Shown here piece by piece: positions 9,277-18,406 of a stretch of 64,000 nucleotides of DNA. Source of the stretch: Halalkalibacter oceani (lineage in GTDB: Bacteria; Bacillota; Bacilli; Bacillales; Bacillaceae_D); the NCBI RefSeq assembly GCF_023715705.1, contig NZ_JAMBOS010000005.1, positions 1 to 64,000 of the forward strand, in the 5' to 3' direction. The notes beneath the pieces are model-generated. The model ran no database searches, was not told where the DNA came from, and worked only from the letters and a program-made list of their open reading frames with translations. Positions within the stretch are counted from its first letter, which is position 1; every line of letters begins with the position of its first letter. The translations under genes and the position numbers were made by a program.

Positions 9277-9734
9277 TAGCTTTCTTCTTGATAGGGATTG
9301 ATGTCTTTCGGCTTTTGATAGGTGACATATGTTTGGGCCAGCATGTCATGGATCGAGCGTTTATCCTTGCGGAAGACCACCATAAAAATACTCACAATGA
9401 AGGCAATTCCCAGTGTAATGACATAGACAAAGCCCGCGACGATCGTCCGCAGCAGCATCGCACCAATTCCGACATCACTTCCGTCCAGCTTCACAATGCG
9501 GATGCCGCAAATCCGTTTGCCGACTGTATAGCCGTGCCAGAAAACAGGCAGCAGCAACGTGTACAAGAGATTCACTGCGCCTTGAAAGTTCTCAAACGTA
9601 TCCGATTCTAAACTGACATCGATTCCGATCAAAGAACCAACAATCAACACCGCAACAAAAATTAATAACCCATCAATAATAAGTGCTCCTAAACGAATCC
9701 AAAAACCGGCTGGTTGTTCGACCACTTCCATCAC
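9276..9734 (-). CDS. RDD-family membrane protein
   Basis: 152 residues. The family's Arg and Asp pair lies in the first membrane segment (GFWIRLGALIIDGLLIF, about 10-26), followed by hydrophobic segments near 53-70 and 95-125. RDD proteins are small multi-pass membrane proteins; some contribute to sodium or osmotic tolerance, but the role of this one is not shown by sequence. It is the first backbone gene after the island, transcribed away from bioY. The next upstream gene, bioY, is divergent. Confidence 0.85.
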   Translation of the reverse strand: MMEVVEQPAGFWIRLGALIIDGLLIFVAVLIVGSLIGIDVSLESDTFENFQGAVNLLYTLLLPVFWHGYTVGKRICGIRIVKLDGSDVGIGAMLLRTIVAGFVYVITLGIAFIVSIFMVVFRKDKRSIHDMLAQTYVTYQKPKDINPYQEES

Positions 9735-9823
9735 TCCTATGTATCTCTATATTTGAGTCAATTACCCATTATACCTTGATTTCACTCCAATGAAAACAAT
9801 CGTTAATCAACTAAATTAGGAAG

Positions 9824-9885
9824 TTGACAATCATCGAAAATATGACTATTCTATTGTTAACCAATTAAAGAAAGTAGTGAACAAT
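9824..9885 (+). promoter_or_regulatory. bioY promoter with BirA operator
   Basis: TTGACA (9824-9829), a 17-base spacer and TATTCT (9847-9852) form a good sigma-A promoter. Directly downstream, ATTGTTAACC (9853-9862) and AGTGAACAAT (9876-9885) form the inverted repeat typical of Firmicute BirA boxes, spaced by 13 bases and ending just before the ATG. Biotin-loaded BirA would block transcription here. Confidence 0.85.
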
Positions 9886-9886
9886 A

Positions 9887-10459
9887 ATGTCAACCCGTAA
9901 ACGTTTTATTGCGACAGGAGACATGGTACTTGTCGCGATGTTTGCCGCTTTAATGGCGATCGGCGCCAACCTGACATCGTTTCTCGTGATTGGCTCTGTG
10001 CCGATTACGTTGCAGACGCTTTTTTCGATTCTTGCCGGGGCATTGCTCGGCAGCAGGCTGGGCGCTTTGGCGATGACGGTTTATCTTTTCGTCGGACTGG
10101 CGGGCTTCCCGGTGTTCGCTCAATTTCGCGGCGGGCTTTCTACCTTGCTCAGTCCCAATTTCGGCTTTTTGCTTTCCTTTGTTTTCGTAGCTCTGATCAC
10201 CGGCCTCATTATTGAAAAAAGCCGGACAAAAGCGTTGCCAACTTTTCTGATCGCCTGCTTTACCGGACTCGTAATAAACTATGTATTCGGCACTCATTAT
10301 ATGTATTATGCTTTTCAATTTCTTGCAGGCCTGGAAGCGATCAGCTATCAGCTCGCCTGGGCATGGATGGCCGCCCCGTTCGTAAAGGATACGATTCTGA
10401 CTATTTTTGCCGCGCTTCTTTCCCAGCGAATGTATAGCCTGATCCGCAACCGAGCTTGA
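9887..10459 (+). CDS. bioY: BioY biotin transporter S component
   Basis: Membrane substrate-binding unit of an ECF-type biotin importer. The 190-residue protein has about six membrane segments and BioY hallmarks: VPITLQTLFSILAGALLG near residues 45-62, the segment with FVGLAGFPVFA, and GLVINYVFGTHYMYY near 124-138. No EcfA/EcfT genes are nearby, as is usual for S units that share a common ECF module. The BirA operator upstream independently supports biotin as substrate. The start ATG lacks a strong ribosome site (only AAAGAAAG about 13 bases upstream). In B. subtilis yuiG (bioY) is likewise next to yuiF. Confidence 0.93.
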   Translation: MSTRKRFIATGDMVLVAMFAALMAIGANLTSFLVIGSVPITLQTLFSILAGALLGSRLGALAMTVYLFVGLAGFPVFAQFRGGLSTLLSPNFGFLLSFVFVALITGLIIEKSRTKALPTFLIACFTGLVINYVFGTHYMYYAFQFLAGLEAISYQLAWAWMAAPFVKDTILTIFAALLSQRMYSLIRNRA

Positions 10460-10521
10460 GACAATGGGAGGCTTCTCCCTCTCAAGCTTAAGCAGTGTGC
10501 GAAGTCTGCGCCTGCTTTAAA

Positions 10522-10561
10522 AAAATCCGCTACCGAAGCGAGTTACTTCGATAGCGGATTT
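10522..10561. terminator. Bidirectional terminator between bioY and yuiF
   Basis: AATCCGCTA pairs with TAGCGGATT, with GAAG/CTTC extending the stem, flanked by A runs on the left and TTT on the right. It separates two convergent genes. Confidence 0.8.
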
Positions 10562-10638
10562 GCGCAGAACGGAGCCACTGCCATGTTTTTCCCTCTCACC
10601 TTCGACTTCTGATCCAACCTCGCAGCAAATCGAATCGT

Positions 10639-11958
10639 TCACAGCACCATCGCTGCAAACCAGCCGAATAAAAAGAGTGTAATATTAAAATGGATAAAGG
10701 TCGGTACGCATGTGTCCCAAATATGATTGTGCTGCCCATCGGCATTAAGTCCGGCTGTCGGACCGAGCGTGCTGTCGGACGCCGGCGCTCCGGCATCACC
10801 TAAAGCTCCCGCCGTGCCGATTAACGCGATGATCGCCAATGGCGAAAAACCGGCCGCCATTCCTAATGGAACAAACAGCGTGGCAATAATCGGGATGGTC
10901 GCAAAGGACGAACCGATTCCCATCGTCACAAACAACCCGACGACGAGCATTAAAAAAGCGGCAGCCGCCTGGCTATCCCCGACGATGTTTGCCACCTGAT
11001 CAACAAGCAGATCAACATGACCGGTTTCCCTGATCACAGCGGCAAACCCTGATGCTGCGAGCATGACAAATGAAATAAAGGCCATCATTCGCATCCCGTC
11101 CGTTACAACCCCATCAGCTTCCTTCCATTTCAACGTACCGCCTGCCAGAAGGACAATAATCCCCGCTAATGCCGCGATAATCATTGAATCTGAAATCGTC
11201 TGGACGACTAATGTGAGTAAAATCGCGATCACTGCAACAATAATCGACGCTCTCGTATAGTCCTGCTTTTCCTGTTTCACTCCGATTAGAGCACGGTTCT
11301 CATACGTCCGTCGCTTGCGATATGTCAGAAAAATCGCGACCAGCAGCCCGACGACAAGACCGGCAGTCGGGATCGCCATCGCTGTTGGAATTTCCGCAAG
11401 CTGAATCGTCAAGCCATTTTCGTTCATGTTTTCAGCAATAATTTCATGAAACATCAATCCAAAGCCATATGGCAAAAAGATATACGGCGCCGTTAACCCA
11501 AAGGTCAGAATCGTCGCGATCGCTCTGCGGTCAACCTTAAGTTCATTAAGAATTTTTAAAATCGGTGGAATCAAAATTGGAATAAAAGCAATATGAATCG
11601 GTACTACATTTTGCGAGAAACACGCAACAATGACTAATAAAAAGAAAATCAACGCTTTCGACAACGCCTGTCTGCGGGAGTCCTGGCTTTTTCCGACAAG
11701 CTTAATCACTGCAGAAACCATCACCTCCGGCAAGCCGGTACGCGCAATCGCAACAGCAAAAGCCCCTAATAAAGCATAGCTCAAGGCAACCGGCGCACTT
11801 CCTCCAAGTCCGTCACTAAACACGTTGACGGTCTGCTCGAAGCCCAAACCGCCTAACAACCCGCCAATAAGCGCCCCAAGGGCCAGCGCTATCACCACAT
11901 GAACCCGCGCCAAACTTAAGACGAGCATCACGATAACCGCGATTAATACAGCATTCAT
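10639..11958 (-). CDS. yuiF: Na+/H+ antiporter family protein (YuiF)
   Basis: 439 residues with about 11-12 membrane segments. Regions such as FSQNVVPIHIAFIPILIPP and GDAGAPASDSTLGPTAGLNA match the YuiF group of NhaC-like putative Na+/H+ antiporters. I chose the ATG at 11958; in-frame TTG codons at 11973 and 11967 lie behind AAAGGA and could be the true start. It converges on bioY as in B. subtilis. Sodium or another cation as substrate is inferred from the family. Confidence 0.85.
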   Translation of the reverse strand: MNAVLIAVIVMLVLSLARVHVVIALALGALIGGLLGGLGFEQTVNVFSDGLGGSAPVALSYALLGAFAVAIARTGLPEVMVSAVIKLVGKSQDSRRQALSKALIFFLLVIVACFSQNVVPIHIAFIPILIPPILKILNELKVDRRAIATILTFGLTAPYIFLPYGFGLMFHEIIAENMNENGLTIQLAEIPTAMAIPTAGLVVGLLVAIFLTYRKRRTYENRALIGVKQEKQDYTRASIIVAVIAILLTLVVQTISDSMIIAALAGIIVLLAGGTLKWKEADGVVTDGMRMMAFISFVMLAASGFAAVIRETGHVDLLVDQVANIVGDSQAAAAFLMLVVGLFVTMGIGSSFATIPIIATLFVPLGMAAGFSPLAIIALIGTAGALGDAGAPASDSTLGPTAGLNADGQHNHIWDTCVPTFIHFNITLFLFGWFAAMVL

Positions 11959-12097
11959 CTCTCTCAACCCCAAATCCTTTATCTTATTAAATCGCTAATG
12001 AGAAAAAGCATCTTCTACGTTATCAAACCTGTTAAGTTATTGTCAAATACTATTTTTGGAGTTGATGATGGGAATGTACGAAGTCCGGATGTGGATT

Positions 12098-12135
12098 AAA
12101 AGAGGGTAATCCACCGCTCCTGAAATTTTTTTTAC
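12098..12135 (+). repeat. Partial copy of a GC-type Bacillaceae intergenic repeat
   Basis: The segment with AATCCACCGCTCCTGAAAT resembles the start of fuller copies at 32637-32712 (other strand) and 55865-55925, which continue into CTTCGCTTTCCGCGGGA. Confidence 0.5.
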
Positions 12136-12153
12136 CAACATAAAATAGATAAA

Positions 12154-12318
12154 GAGCTTGAGACAAAACTAGCTTTGGACCTACTGGCAATGGCTTCACA
12201 CGCCACAAGCCCGTTGTGAGAAACCCACTCACAACGGGCTTTAAAAGATCGTGGCGGTTCCGCTCATTGCTTAGAGAGGCTGGGAAAAAGGTAAAAAACA
12301 ACCTTTTGTCCCAGCCTC
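12154..12318 (+). repeat. Dispersed palindromic repeat, copy A, including a terminator
   Basis: About 165 bases nearly identical to the reverse complement of 34921-35088. It contains a 15-bp-arm hairpin (AAGCCCGTTGTGAG and its complement), the block GATCGTGGCGGTTCCGCTCA and ends in the terminator hairpin GAGGCTGGGA...TCCCAGCCTC. Partial copies occur at 32152-32225, 39379-39445 and 52484-52551. The element is non-coding. Confidence 0.85.
12276..12318 (-). terminator. Terminator for the first TRAP operon
   Basis: GAGGCTGGGA pairs with TCCCAGCCTC, with AAAAGGT/ACCTTTT extending the stem. It lies 6 bases after the dctP stop and is the end of repeat copy A. Confidence 0.75.
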
Positions 12319-12324
12319 CCTCCC

Positions 12325-13413
12325 TTATTCTGCCTCGGCAATCTCCTGCTCGAGCAAATCAAACATTTCCACACCTGCTTCGCTGATCTGTTCACGGAAA
12401 TAGTCGCGTAACGGCATCGCCAGCTCTCTAAAGGCTTCGCGCTCTTCTTCCGTTAATTCAATGATTTCAGTTGGGTTATCTGTATCATCGATGATCGCCT
12501 GAAGCAGTTCTTCATTCATTTCCGTCTGCATGTCGAAGACGATTGGCTGCATTTCTTCGACCGTTTCATCGATCATCGCGCGAATGTCTTCCGGGAGCCC
12601 ATTATAGAAATCAGGGTTGACCGTCGTCATCGCGACATAGTTGTTATGATTGGAAATCGTCAGATGGCTTTGCACCTCATGGAAAGAAGCATCTTCGATA
12701 AAGAAGATCGGGTTCTCTTGTCCATCAACTACGCCAGAATCAAGTGACGTGTAAAGCTCGCCCCAGCTTAAATCAATCGGTGAAGCTCCGTACGCGCGAT
12801 AGGATTCCTGAATTAAAGGGGAAGCCTGTGTACGCATTTGAAAGCCTTCAAAGTCCGCCGGAGTTCGCAGCTCACGATTACCAGTCCAAGCCATTGCCCC
12901 TTCCGTCCAGAAAGCAAGCGGCTTAATATTTTGTTCTTCATACATGGCGGCCAGCTGAGTATTCAGCGCCTCGCTCGAATTTAAAATCTCCTGCGTGACA
13001 GCCTGGTCATCAGGAAAGAGAAATTGCAGCGCAAACACTTGCCCTTCGGCAACCATTCCACCAGTAAATCCCGGGGATACAATCGCAAATTCGACAGCCC
13101 CGCTCTGCAGCTGCTCAACCTGGTCAACCTCACTGCCTAACGCACCAAACTCGAACGGATCCATCGTAATCCGGCCATCTGATTTCTCATAAAGGTGGTC
13201 GGCAAATTCAGCCGCATATTCATATTGAACCTGACCCTGCACTTCCTCTGTTACAAATTGCCAGTGGTACGTTTCTTCTCCGCCGGCAGCACCATCGCCA
13301 TTGTCTGTTCCTTCATCACTAGCCGAATCATCAGCCCCTCCACATGCAGCAAGTGTTACTGTCAAAGCTCCGGCTAGAAAAATAGTTTTCCAGTTTCGCA
13401 ATTTAAACGTCAT
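12325..13413 (-). CDS. TRAP transporter solute-binding lipoprotein (DctP family), system 1
   Basis: Extracytoplasmic receptor that delivers an organic acid-like solute to the TRAP permease. 362 residues; the N-terminus is a lipoprotein signal (LAGALTVTLAACGG, lipidated Cys at about 24) followed by an acidic Gly/Ser linker. The DctP fold is supported by AEFADHLYEKSDGRI and LDSGVVDGQENP, with the substrate-anion Arg expected in FQMRTQASP. ATG at 13413 has AGGGGG upstream; longer in-frame starts have none. Last gene of a dctQ-dctM-dctP operon. Substrate is not predictable by eye. Confidence 0.9.
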   Translation of the reverse strand: MTFKLRNWKTIFLAGALTVTLAACGGADDSASDEGTDNGDGAAGGEETYHWQFVTEEVQGQVQYEYAAEFADHLYEKSDGRITMDPFEFGALGSEVDQVEQLQSGAVEFAIVSPGFTGGMVAEGQVFALQFLFPDDQAVTQEILNSSEALNTQLAAMYEEQNIKPLAFWTEGAMAWTGNRELRTPADFEGFQMRTQASPLIQESYRAYGASPIDLSWGELYTSLDSGVVDGQENPIFFIEDASFHEVQSHLTISNHNNYVAMTTVNPDFYNGLPEDIRAMIDETVEEMQPIVFDMQTEMNEELLQAIIDDTDNPTEIIELTEEEREAFRELAMPLRDYFREQISEAGVEMFDLLEQEIAEAE

Positions 13414-13457
13414 CAAATACCCCCTGTTTATTTTTGTATCTATTGAAGAACAAATCA

Positions 13458-14726
13458 CTATAGTAAAAACAGTGAAATCTCCTCAAATACTATGATCAGT
13501 ACCGAGCAAAATAAAAGAATGAGAATGTACGGCGGTGTTCCACGAATGACATCTAAATAAGACTTGTTAAATACTGCACTCGCCGTAAAAATATCGACGC
13601 CAAATGGCGGGGTTGCTGAACCCACAGCAGCTTGAAATACTATTACGACACCAAGGTGAATCGGATCAATATCTGCTGCCATTGCAATCGGATAAAAGAT
13701 AGGCGTCAAAACTAAAATAACGACAATTGGATCGACAAACATACAGCCGATAAAGAAAAACAAGGAAACAATAAAGAGAATCTGTAAAGCTGACGGCTCG
13801 AAACTGAGAATCGCATCGGCCGCCATTTGTGGAATGCGCGCCCGTGAAATCAGCCACGAAAATGCCTGTCCCGCCGCCACAAGAATAAAGACAGCAGACG
13901 TAACCAAACCGGTTGAAAGGGCGATTTTCGGCACTTGAGTAATCTTGATCGTCCGGAAAACAAGCAATTCCAGAATCAGAGCATATAAGACGGAAATACC
14001 AGCGGCTTCAGTCGGGGTAAAATGTCCAAAATAAATCCCGCCGACAATGATGACCGGAAATCCTAATGGAAACAACGCTTTGGCCGTGACCCTGCCGCGC
14101 TTGGCCCAGCTAAGCTTTTCGACCTTTGGGATATTATAAATCCGGGCGTGAATATAGCTGTACAGCGCAAACATCACGAAGACCATCACACCTGGTCCGA
14201 TTCCGGCGATAAACAGATCACCAACCGAAACGCGCGGTGCCGCCAGCGCATAAATGATCATCCCGATACTTGGCGGAATGAGTAAAGCAATATCACTGGA
14301 GTTGATAATGAGAGCAATCGCACTTGAGTCTTTATATCCAACTGAAAGCAGCCGCTTTCGCATCGGTCCGCCGATTGCCACCACGGTCGCCTGCGTCGAA
14401 CCGGAAATCGAGCCGAATAACGTACATGCGGCGGCAGTCGTAATCGCGTAGCCACCCCGCAAATGTCCGACAAAGGCGCCGACAAAATCGAGCAGCCGTT
14501 TTGACGTTTTCCCTGTCGCCATAATGTCCGCCGCAAAAATAAACAACGGCACAGCGAGTAAAACATACGAGGAAATTCCCTGCATCATCTGCTGGACGAG
14601 CAGCATGGGGTCGACGTTCGGCATAAAAAAGACAATGACGGCCATCGCTGCTGCCAGCATCGGAATCATCATCGGGAACCCCAGTAATAAGAGCACAATC
14701 ATAATTACGAGCATCGTTGCTAACAT
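13458..14726 (-). CDS. TRAP transporter large permease (DctM family), system 1
   Basis: The ion-coupled transport subunit. 422 residues with about 12 membrane segments, FFIGCMFVDPIVVILVLTPI and PPFGVDIFTASAV typical of DctM. ATG at 14726 follows GAGG. It starts 24 bases after dctQ and is followed by dctP after 44 bases, all on the minus strand. Confidence 0.93.
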   Translation of the reverse strand: MLATMLVIMIVLLLLGFPMMIPMLAAAMAVIVFFMPNVDPMLLVQQMMQGISSYVLLAVPLFIFAADIMATGKTSKRLLDFVGAFVGHLRGGYAITTAAACTLFGSISGSTQATVVAIGGPMRKRLLSVGYKDSSAIALIINSSDIALLIPPSIGMIIYALAAPRVSVGDLFIAGIGPGVMVFVMFALYSYIHARIYNIPKVEKLSWAKRGRVTAKALFPLGFPVIIVGGIYFGHFTPTEAAGISVLYALILELLVFRTIKITQVPKIALSTGLVTSAVFILVAAGQAFSWLISRARIPQMAADAILSFEPSALQILFIVSLFFFIGCMFVDPIVVILVLTPIFYPIAMAADIDPIHLGVVIVFQAAVGSATPPFGVDIFTASAVFNKSYLDVIRGTPPYILILLFCSVLIIVFEEISLFLL

Positions 14727-14750
14727 TCTTGGTTCCTCACAGTCGTTTTT

Positions 14751-15266
14751 TTATGAATAATCCTTTTTCTCCTGAGCTAAATACACTTCTTTTTCCTTAA
14801 TATTCACCCACATGTTCCGTAAAAACTGAAGCGCGCCCAACCCGAGGCCAAGCGGCACAAAAAAGGCCATAAAGTACACCGGCATCCGCATCGCCGTCGT
14901 CACACGGCCGCTTTCATACAGCGACATAAAATAATCAAATCCATACTTAGCTAAAATAAACAGAAGAATAGAAGTAATAGCTGGAATAATAATGGAAAGA
15001 GCTTTTCTGATGGGAAACGGGGCGATATCAAAAAAAGCAGACATACTGATGTGCCTTCCCTTTCTGGCAGCATAGCTGATACCCATGAATGTCGCTACGG
15101 TCACAGCAAATAAACTGACTTCTTGAGAGAATGACCACCCGTCGCCTGTAATCGACCTGCTTAATACATTGCCAACAATCATGATCGCAATCACAATAAT
15201 CGCGTAGCTCAAAATATATTCTTCAATTTTCATAAGCACTCGGTCTAACATCTTAACAACTTTCAA
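14751..15266 (-). CDS. TRAP transporter small permease (DctQ family), system 1
   Basis: 171 residues with four membrane segments and the DctQ pattern FSQEVSLFAVTVATFMGISYA. The start is TTG at 15266 behind AGGAGGGAGG; an overlapping ATG is out of frame. It heads the operon with dctM and dctP. Base composition of this operon looks like the backbone, unlike the AT-richer TRAP operon next to it. Confidence 0.85.
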   Translation of the reverse strand: MKVVKMLDRVLMKIEEYILSYAIIVIAIMIVGNVLSRSITGDGWSFSQEVSLFAVTVATFMGISYAARKGRHISMSAFFDIAPFPIRKALSIIIPAITSILLFILAKYGFDYFMSLYESGRVTTAMRMPVYFMAFFVPLGLGLGALQFLRNMWVNIKEKEVYLAQEKKDYS

Positions 15267-15394
15267 AGATTCATAACCTCCCTCCTATGAAATTATGTAA
15301 AAAAATGAATTTCAATCAAGAGCTATTAACAATCTTACTTGAATTGCTCCAGTTCCCACAATCTCCAGATTTTGTCTTAATTCTGACTGAGCCT

Positions 15395-15442
15395 GAATAT
15401 AAAGAGCTGAGCCCAGTTCATAAGGCTCAGCTCTTTATATTC
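15395..15442. promoter_or_regulatory. Perfect 19-bp inverted repeat upstream of dctQ
   Basis: GAATATAAAGAGCTGAGCC (15395-15413) is exactly complementary to 15424-15442, with a 10-base loop. There is no T run after it on either strand, which argues against a plain terminator. It lies about 130 bases upstream of dctQ. The surrounding gap 15267-15851 holds no convincing gene. Confidence 0.6.
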
Positions 15443-15851
15443 TCCATCCAACGCAAAAATAATAGCAAATACTCTGTCCATGTAAGATAAACTTCCATCA
15501 GCTGTCCTCTTCCTGCTGCTTCATTTTTTCATGTTGGTTTACTTTGCTATTTCGCATAGAGATCTGCTCGGAAATAAGTCACGTATAAAAAGGATAAAGC
15601 TCAAATATAAATTTCTAAAAAAAGGAAAAAGCCCCTTCCTTGCTTACTCTCATCAGTTCTTCAAATTCAATCGATGTGATCCACTATGTCACAGCTGAAA
15701 TGAGTGGTGTTTTTACATATAAATAAAGCGTCCTCTAAGGCAAATGGCCAATATAATGTAAGGCTAAATACAACACACTCTTTTTCCACTTGCTTGTAAG
15801 TAAATTTCGTATTACTCCATAGAAAGAAAAACATTCGCTTTCCAATATAAA

Positions 15852-15888
15852 GAAGAAAACAGCATCAGCCCTTTGGACCAATGCTGTC
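15852..15888 (-). terminator. Terminator of the catabolic TRAP operon
   Basis: On the minus strand ACAGCAT pairs with ATGCTGT and is followed by a T-rich stretch. It lies just after the M20 peptidase stop at 15905. Confidence 0.65.
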
Positions 15889-15904
15889 CTCTCATTGTAT
15901 ATGC

Positions 15905-17131
15905 TTATTTAACTACTCCACAAATTTCTAAAGCCGTGCGAATATAAACTTCCGTAGCCAAGGTTAAATCATCAATTTCTATAAATTCATTATCCGAATG
16001 GGCTACACCAATATCTCCCGGCCCAAACATCAATGTAGGAATGCCCGCTATTCCATTTAATATTCCCGAATCTGCCCAGAAGGTTTCTCCTGAAACTTCA
16101 GGTCTTTTTCCGGTAATTTTTTGAACATTTTCTTGAACAGCAAGCACAAGCCTGTCTTCTTTATTTATTTCCATGGCGGGACGAGGACGAGGGATATAAT
16201 TCACTTGCACATCCACCCCATCGTGACGTAGACTTACTTCCCGAGCAAGCATTTCAATATCCTGTTTCACTTGTTCGATCGTTTGGTTAGGCGTCCATCT
16301 AACATCTAAATAAACGTTACATATATCAGGTACGATCCCCGAAAATGTTTCAGTTTGCCCTAATAAAAAAGGTTTATTTGCTTTGGCGCTTCCTTGTATT
16401 AAGCCTACATTAATTGTAGGAGATCCTACTAACGGATGGGTTATCTCGTTATACTGTGGAATTAATTTATGCTCTATTTGACCGATGAAATCTGCCGCCG
16501 GGTAAATTGCATTTATTCCATTACCCGGCACACTCGAATGAACAGATTTTCCTTTGAAGATAATTTCAAAATCATCCATTCCTTTATGTGCTGTAACAGG
16601 GAGACATTTCGTCGGTTCTGTTACAATAGCATAATCTGTTATAGGGCCATTCTTAGCAATATATCTAGCTCCTGCGCTTCCAGCAGCATCTTCGTCAATT
16701 ACTCCAGTAAATATTGCGTCTCCTTTTAATGAGACACCCAGTCGCTTCAGAACAATAAGGGCATAAGCCATTGTGCCAATTCCTGATTTCATATCAGCAG
16801 AGCCGCGTCCGTACAACTTATTGCCTTTTAGTTTTGCGTCAAACGGGTTTTCCATTCCAAAAGGAGGCACTGTATCAATGTGACCATTAAACATTAAACT
16901 CGGTCCTTCTCCCGTCCCTTTTAATGTAGCAATGACATTTGCTCTCCCATCCACTACTTCCTGTAAATAAACATCAATCCCTTCAGATTCAAATAGCTCC
17001 TTTAAATGATTAGCTATAGGTATTTCTCTTTTCTGGTCAGCCCAATGACTTGGAATTCTAATTAAATCGCGAATAATTTGTAAAACCTCTTCTATTTTTA
17101 TATAGTCATTCATATTCCAAGTAGTTGTCAT
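15905..17131 (-). CDS. M20-family amidohydrolase (ArgE/DapE type), first copy
   Basis: Zinc-dependent hydrolase removing an acyl or carbamoyl-type group from an amino nitrogen. 408 residues; metal motifs FNGHIDTVPP, GRGSADMKSG, and the C-terminal His in VAHSDNEF. The catalytic Glu motif reads VIDEDAAG: the base Glu is kept, but the usual second Glu, a zinc ligand, is Asp. Start ATG has AGGAGG upstream. It is the last gene of the operon running from 24430 to 15905, with a second M20 hydrolase, a cyclic amidohydrolase, RidA and a TRAP transporter. Exact substrate unknown. Confidence 0.88.
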   Translation of the reverse strand: MTTTWNMNDYIKIEEVLQIIRDLIRIPSHWADQKREIPIANHLKELFESEGIDVYLQEVVDGRANVIATLKGTGEGPSLMFNGHIDTVPPFGMENPFDAKLKGNKLYGRGSADMKSGIGTMAYALIVLKRLGVSLKGDAIFTGVIDEDAAGSAGARYIAKNGPITDYAIVTEPTKCLPVTAHKGMDDFEIIFKGKSVHSSVPGNGINAIYPAADFIGQIEHKLIPQYNEITHPLVGSPTINVGLIQGSAKANKPFLLGQTETFSGIVPDICNVYLDVRWTPNQTIEQVKQDIEMLAREVSLRHDGVDVQVNYIPRPRPAMEINKEDRLVLAVQENVQKITGKRPEVSGETFWADSGILNGIAGIPTLMFGPGDIGVAHSDNEFIEIDDLTLATEVYIRTALEICGVVK

Positions 17132-17237
17132 GTTACCCTCCTCCTAAGAAGAATCTCTATGCTCTATATTTTTTTATCAGGGTTAGTTTATAGTTGCAGA
17201 GCTGTCGTATTATGGAAAAGCCTCGTATCCTTAGTCA

Positions 17238-18302
17238 TTAGGACGCTGCCTCTTTAAGTTCTTCGAATAACACTTGGCCATTAGGAATATCTTCTAATGC
17301 TTTGTCATAAACGTCTTGTATCGCTTCTCTAAACCCGTCGATATCCGGTTCAATAATTTCTGTCCCCCTATTTTCTGCTTCTTCTAAAGATTCAAAATAA
17401 CTATTTTTATAGTATGCTTTGCCGGCTTCTATTGCGATTTCTGCCGCTTCAAAGAGGATATCTTGCTGTTCATCAGTTAACGAATCCATTATTGCCTTAG
17501 ACATCACTAATAAACGCTGTTGCTGATGAGTCTTTGTAAGACTGTAGTAATCAGTTACCTCTACAAAGTTATCTTGAATATATTGATCAGGAGAAGTAAC
17601 GCCCGCGTCAAGCGTTCCTTGTTGCAACCCTACATAGACTTCAGAATAGGCAGTAGGCGTTGGCTGAGAACCTAAAGCTTCAAAGCTCAATACATACCCC
17701 TGAGATGGAGGAACGCGGACCCTTAATCCATTCATATCTGAAACTTCATGCACTGCCTCTTTTCCATACACATTAAATTCCACAGCTCCTGCATGACCTA
17801 AAGAAATAAGATTATGATCTTCCAACAGACTAAAGTAACTATCTCCAACCTCACCTGCTAGAACTTCATTAGCATGTTCAAATCCATTAAATAAGTAGGG
17901 GAGATCAAAGATTGCAAACTCTTCCACAATATTACTAACAGGAGCAAAGGCTGTTAGCACTAATGCGGTATCTCCCGCCTGCGCGCTCCCTACCATTTGC
18001 GCTTCATCTCCCAATTGTCCTTGTCCAAAAACATCTATTACGAGAGAGCCTGCTGATCTTTCCGCTACTTCTTCAGCAAAAGTGGTAGCAATGACATGGT
18101 AATCACTTTCTTCACTTAGCACATGTCCAAATCGTAAATGCACCGCTTCATCAGATCCTACTTCTTCGCTCATACCCTCATTTGCTTCTTCAATACCTTC
18201 ATTTTGCTCATCTCCTGAGCTATCAGTTGATTGAGCACCACAGCTTGCCAAAAAAACACTTACTACAATTAACATGAGTAGATGAACAAATTTCGACTTC
18301 AT
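17238..18302 (-). CDS. TRAP transporter solute-binding lipoprotein (DctP family), system 2
   Basis: 354 residues beginning with a lipoprotein signal (LIVVSVFLASCGAQS, lipidated Cys near 21) and an acidic Ser/Asp/Glu-rich linker. DctP features include FGHVLSEESDYH, LRVRVPPSQGYV (substrate-anion Arg region) and LQQGTLDAGVTSP. ATG at 18302 has GGGGGAAG upstream. It follows dctM after a 240-base gap with a hairpin, which is a common way to make the binding protein in excess. Confidence 0.9.
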   Translation of the reverse strand: MKSKFVHLLMLIVVSVFLASCGAQSTDSSGDEQNEGIEEANEGMSEEVGSDEAVHLRFGHVLSEESDYHVIATTFAEEVAERSAGSLVIDVFGQGQLGDEAQMVGSAQAGDTALVLTAFAPVSNIVEEFAIFDLPYLFNGFEHANEVLAGEVGDSYFSLLEDHNLISLGHAGAVEFNVYGKEAVHEVSDMNGLRVRVPPSQGYVLSFEALGSQPTPTAYSEVYVGLQQGTLDAGVTSPDQYIQDNFVEVTDYYSLTKTHQQQRLLVMSKAIMDSLTDEQQDILFEAAEIAIEAGKAYYKNSYFESLEEAENRGTEIIEPDIDGFREAIQDVYDKALEDIPNGQVLFEELKEAAS

Positions 18303-18406
18303 CAAATCTTCCCCCTTAATAATTATAGATACTAAAATTTTCAACTAATTTCTTACTATTTAATGCAAGAATGGCTTTTCTACGTTAAGCTGATAAGGAG
18401 CCATGA

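Noticed and set aside
12100-12320. CRISPR-like repeats
   Set aside because: The repeats are dispersed single copies with hairpins and no regular spacers; no cas genes are present.
15287-15490. Short plus-strand frame upstream of dctQ
   Set aside because: It runs through the perfect inverted repeat and has no supporting homology; the repeat explains the composition.
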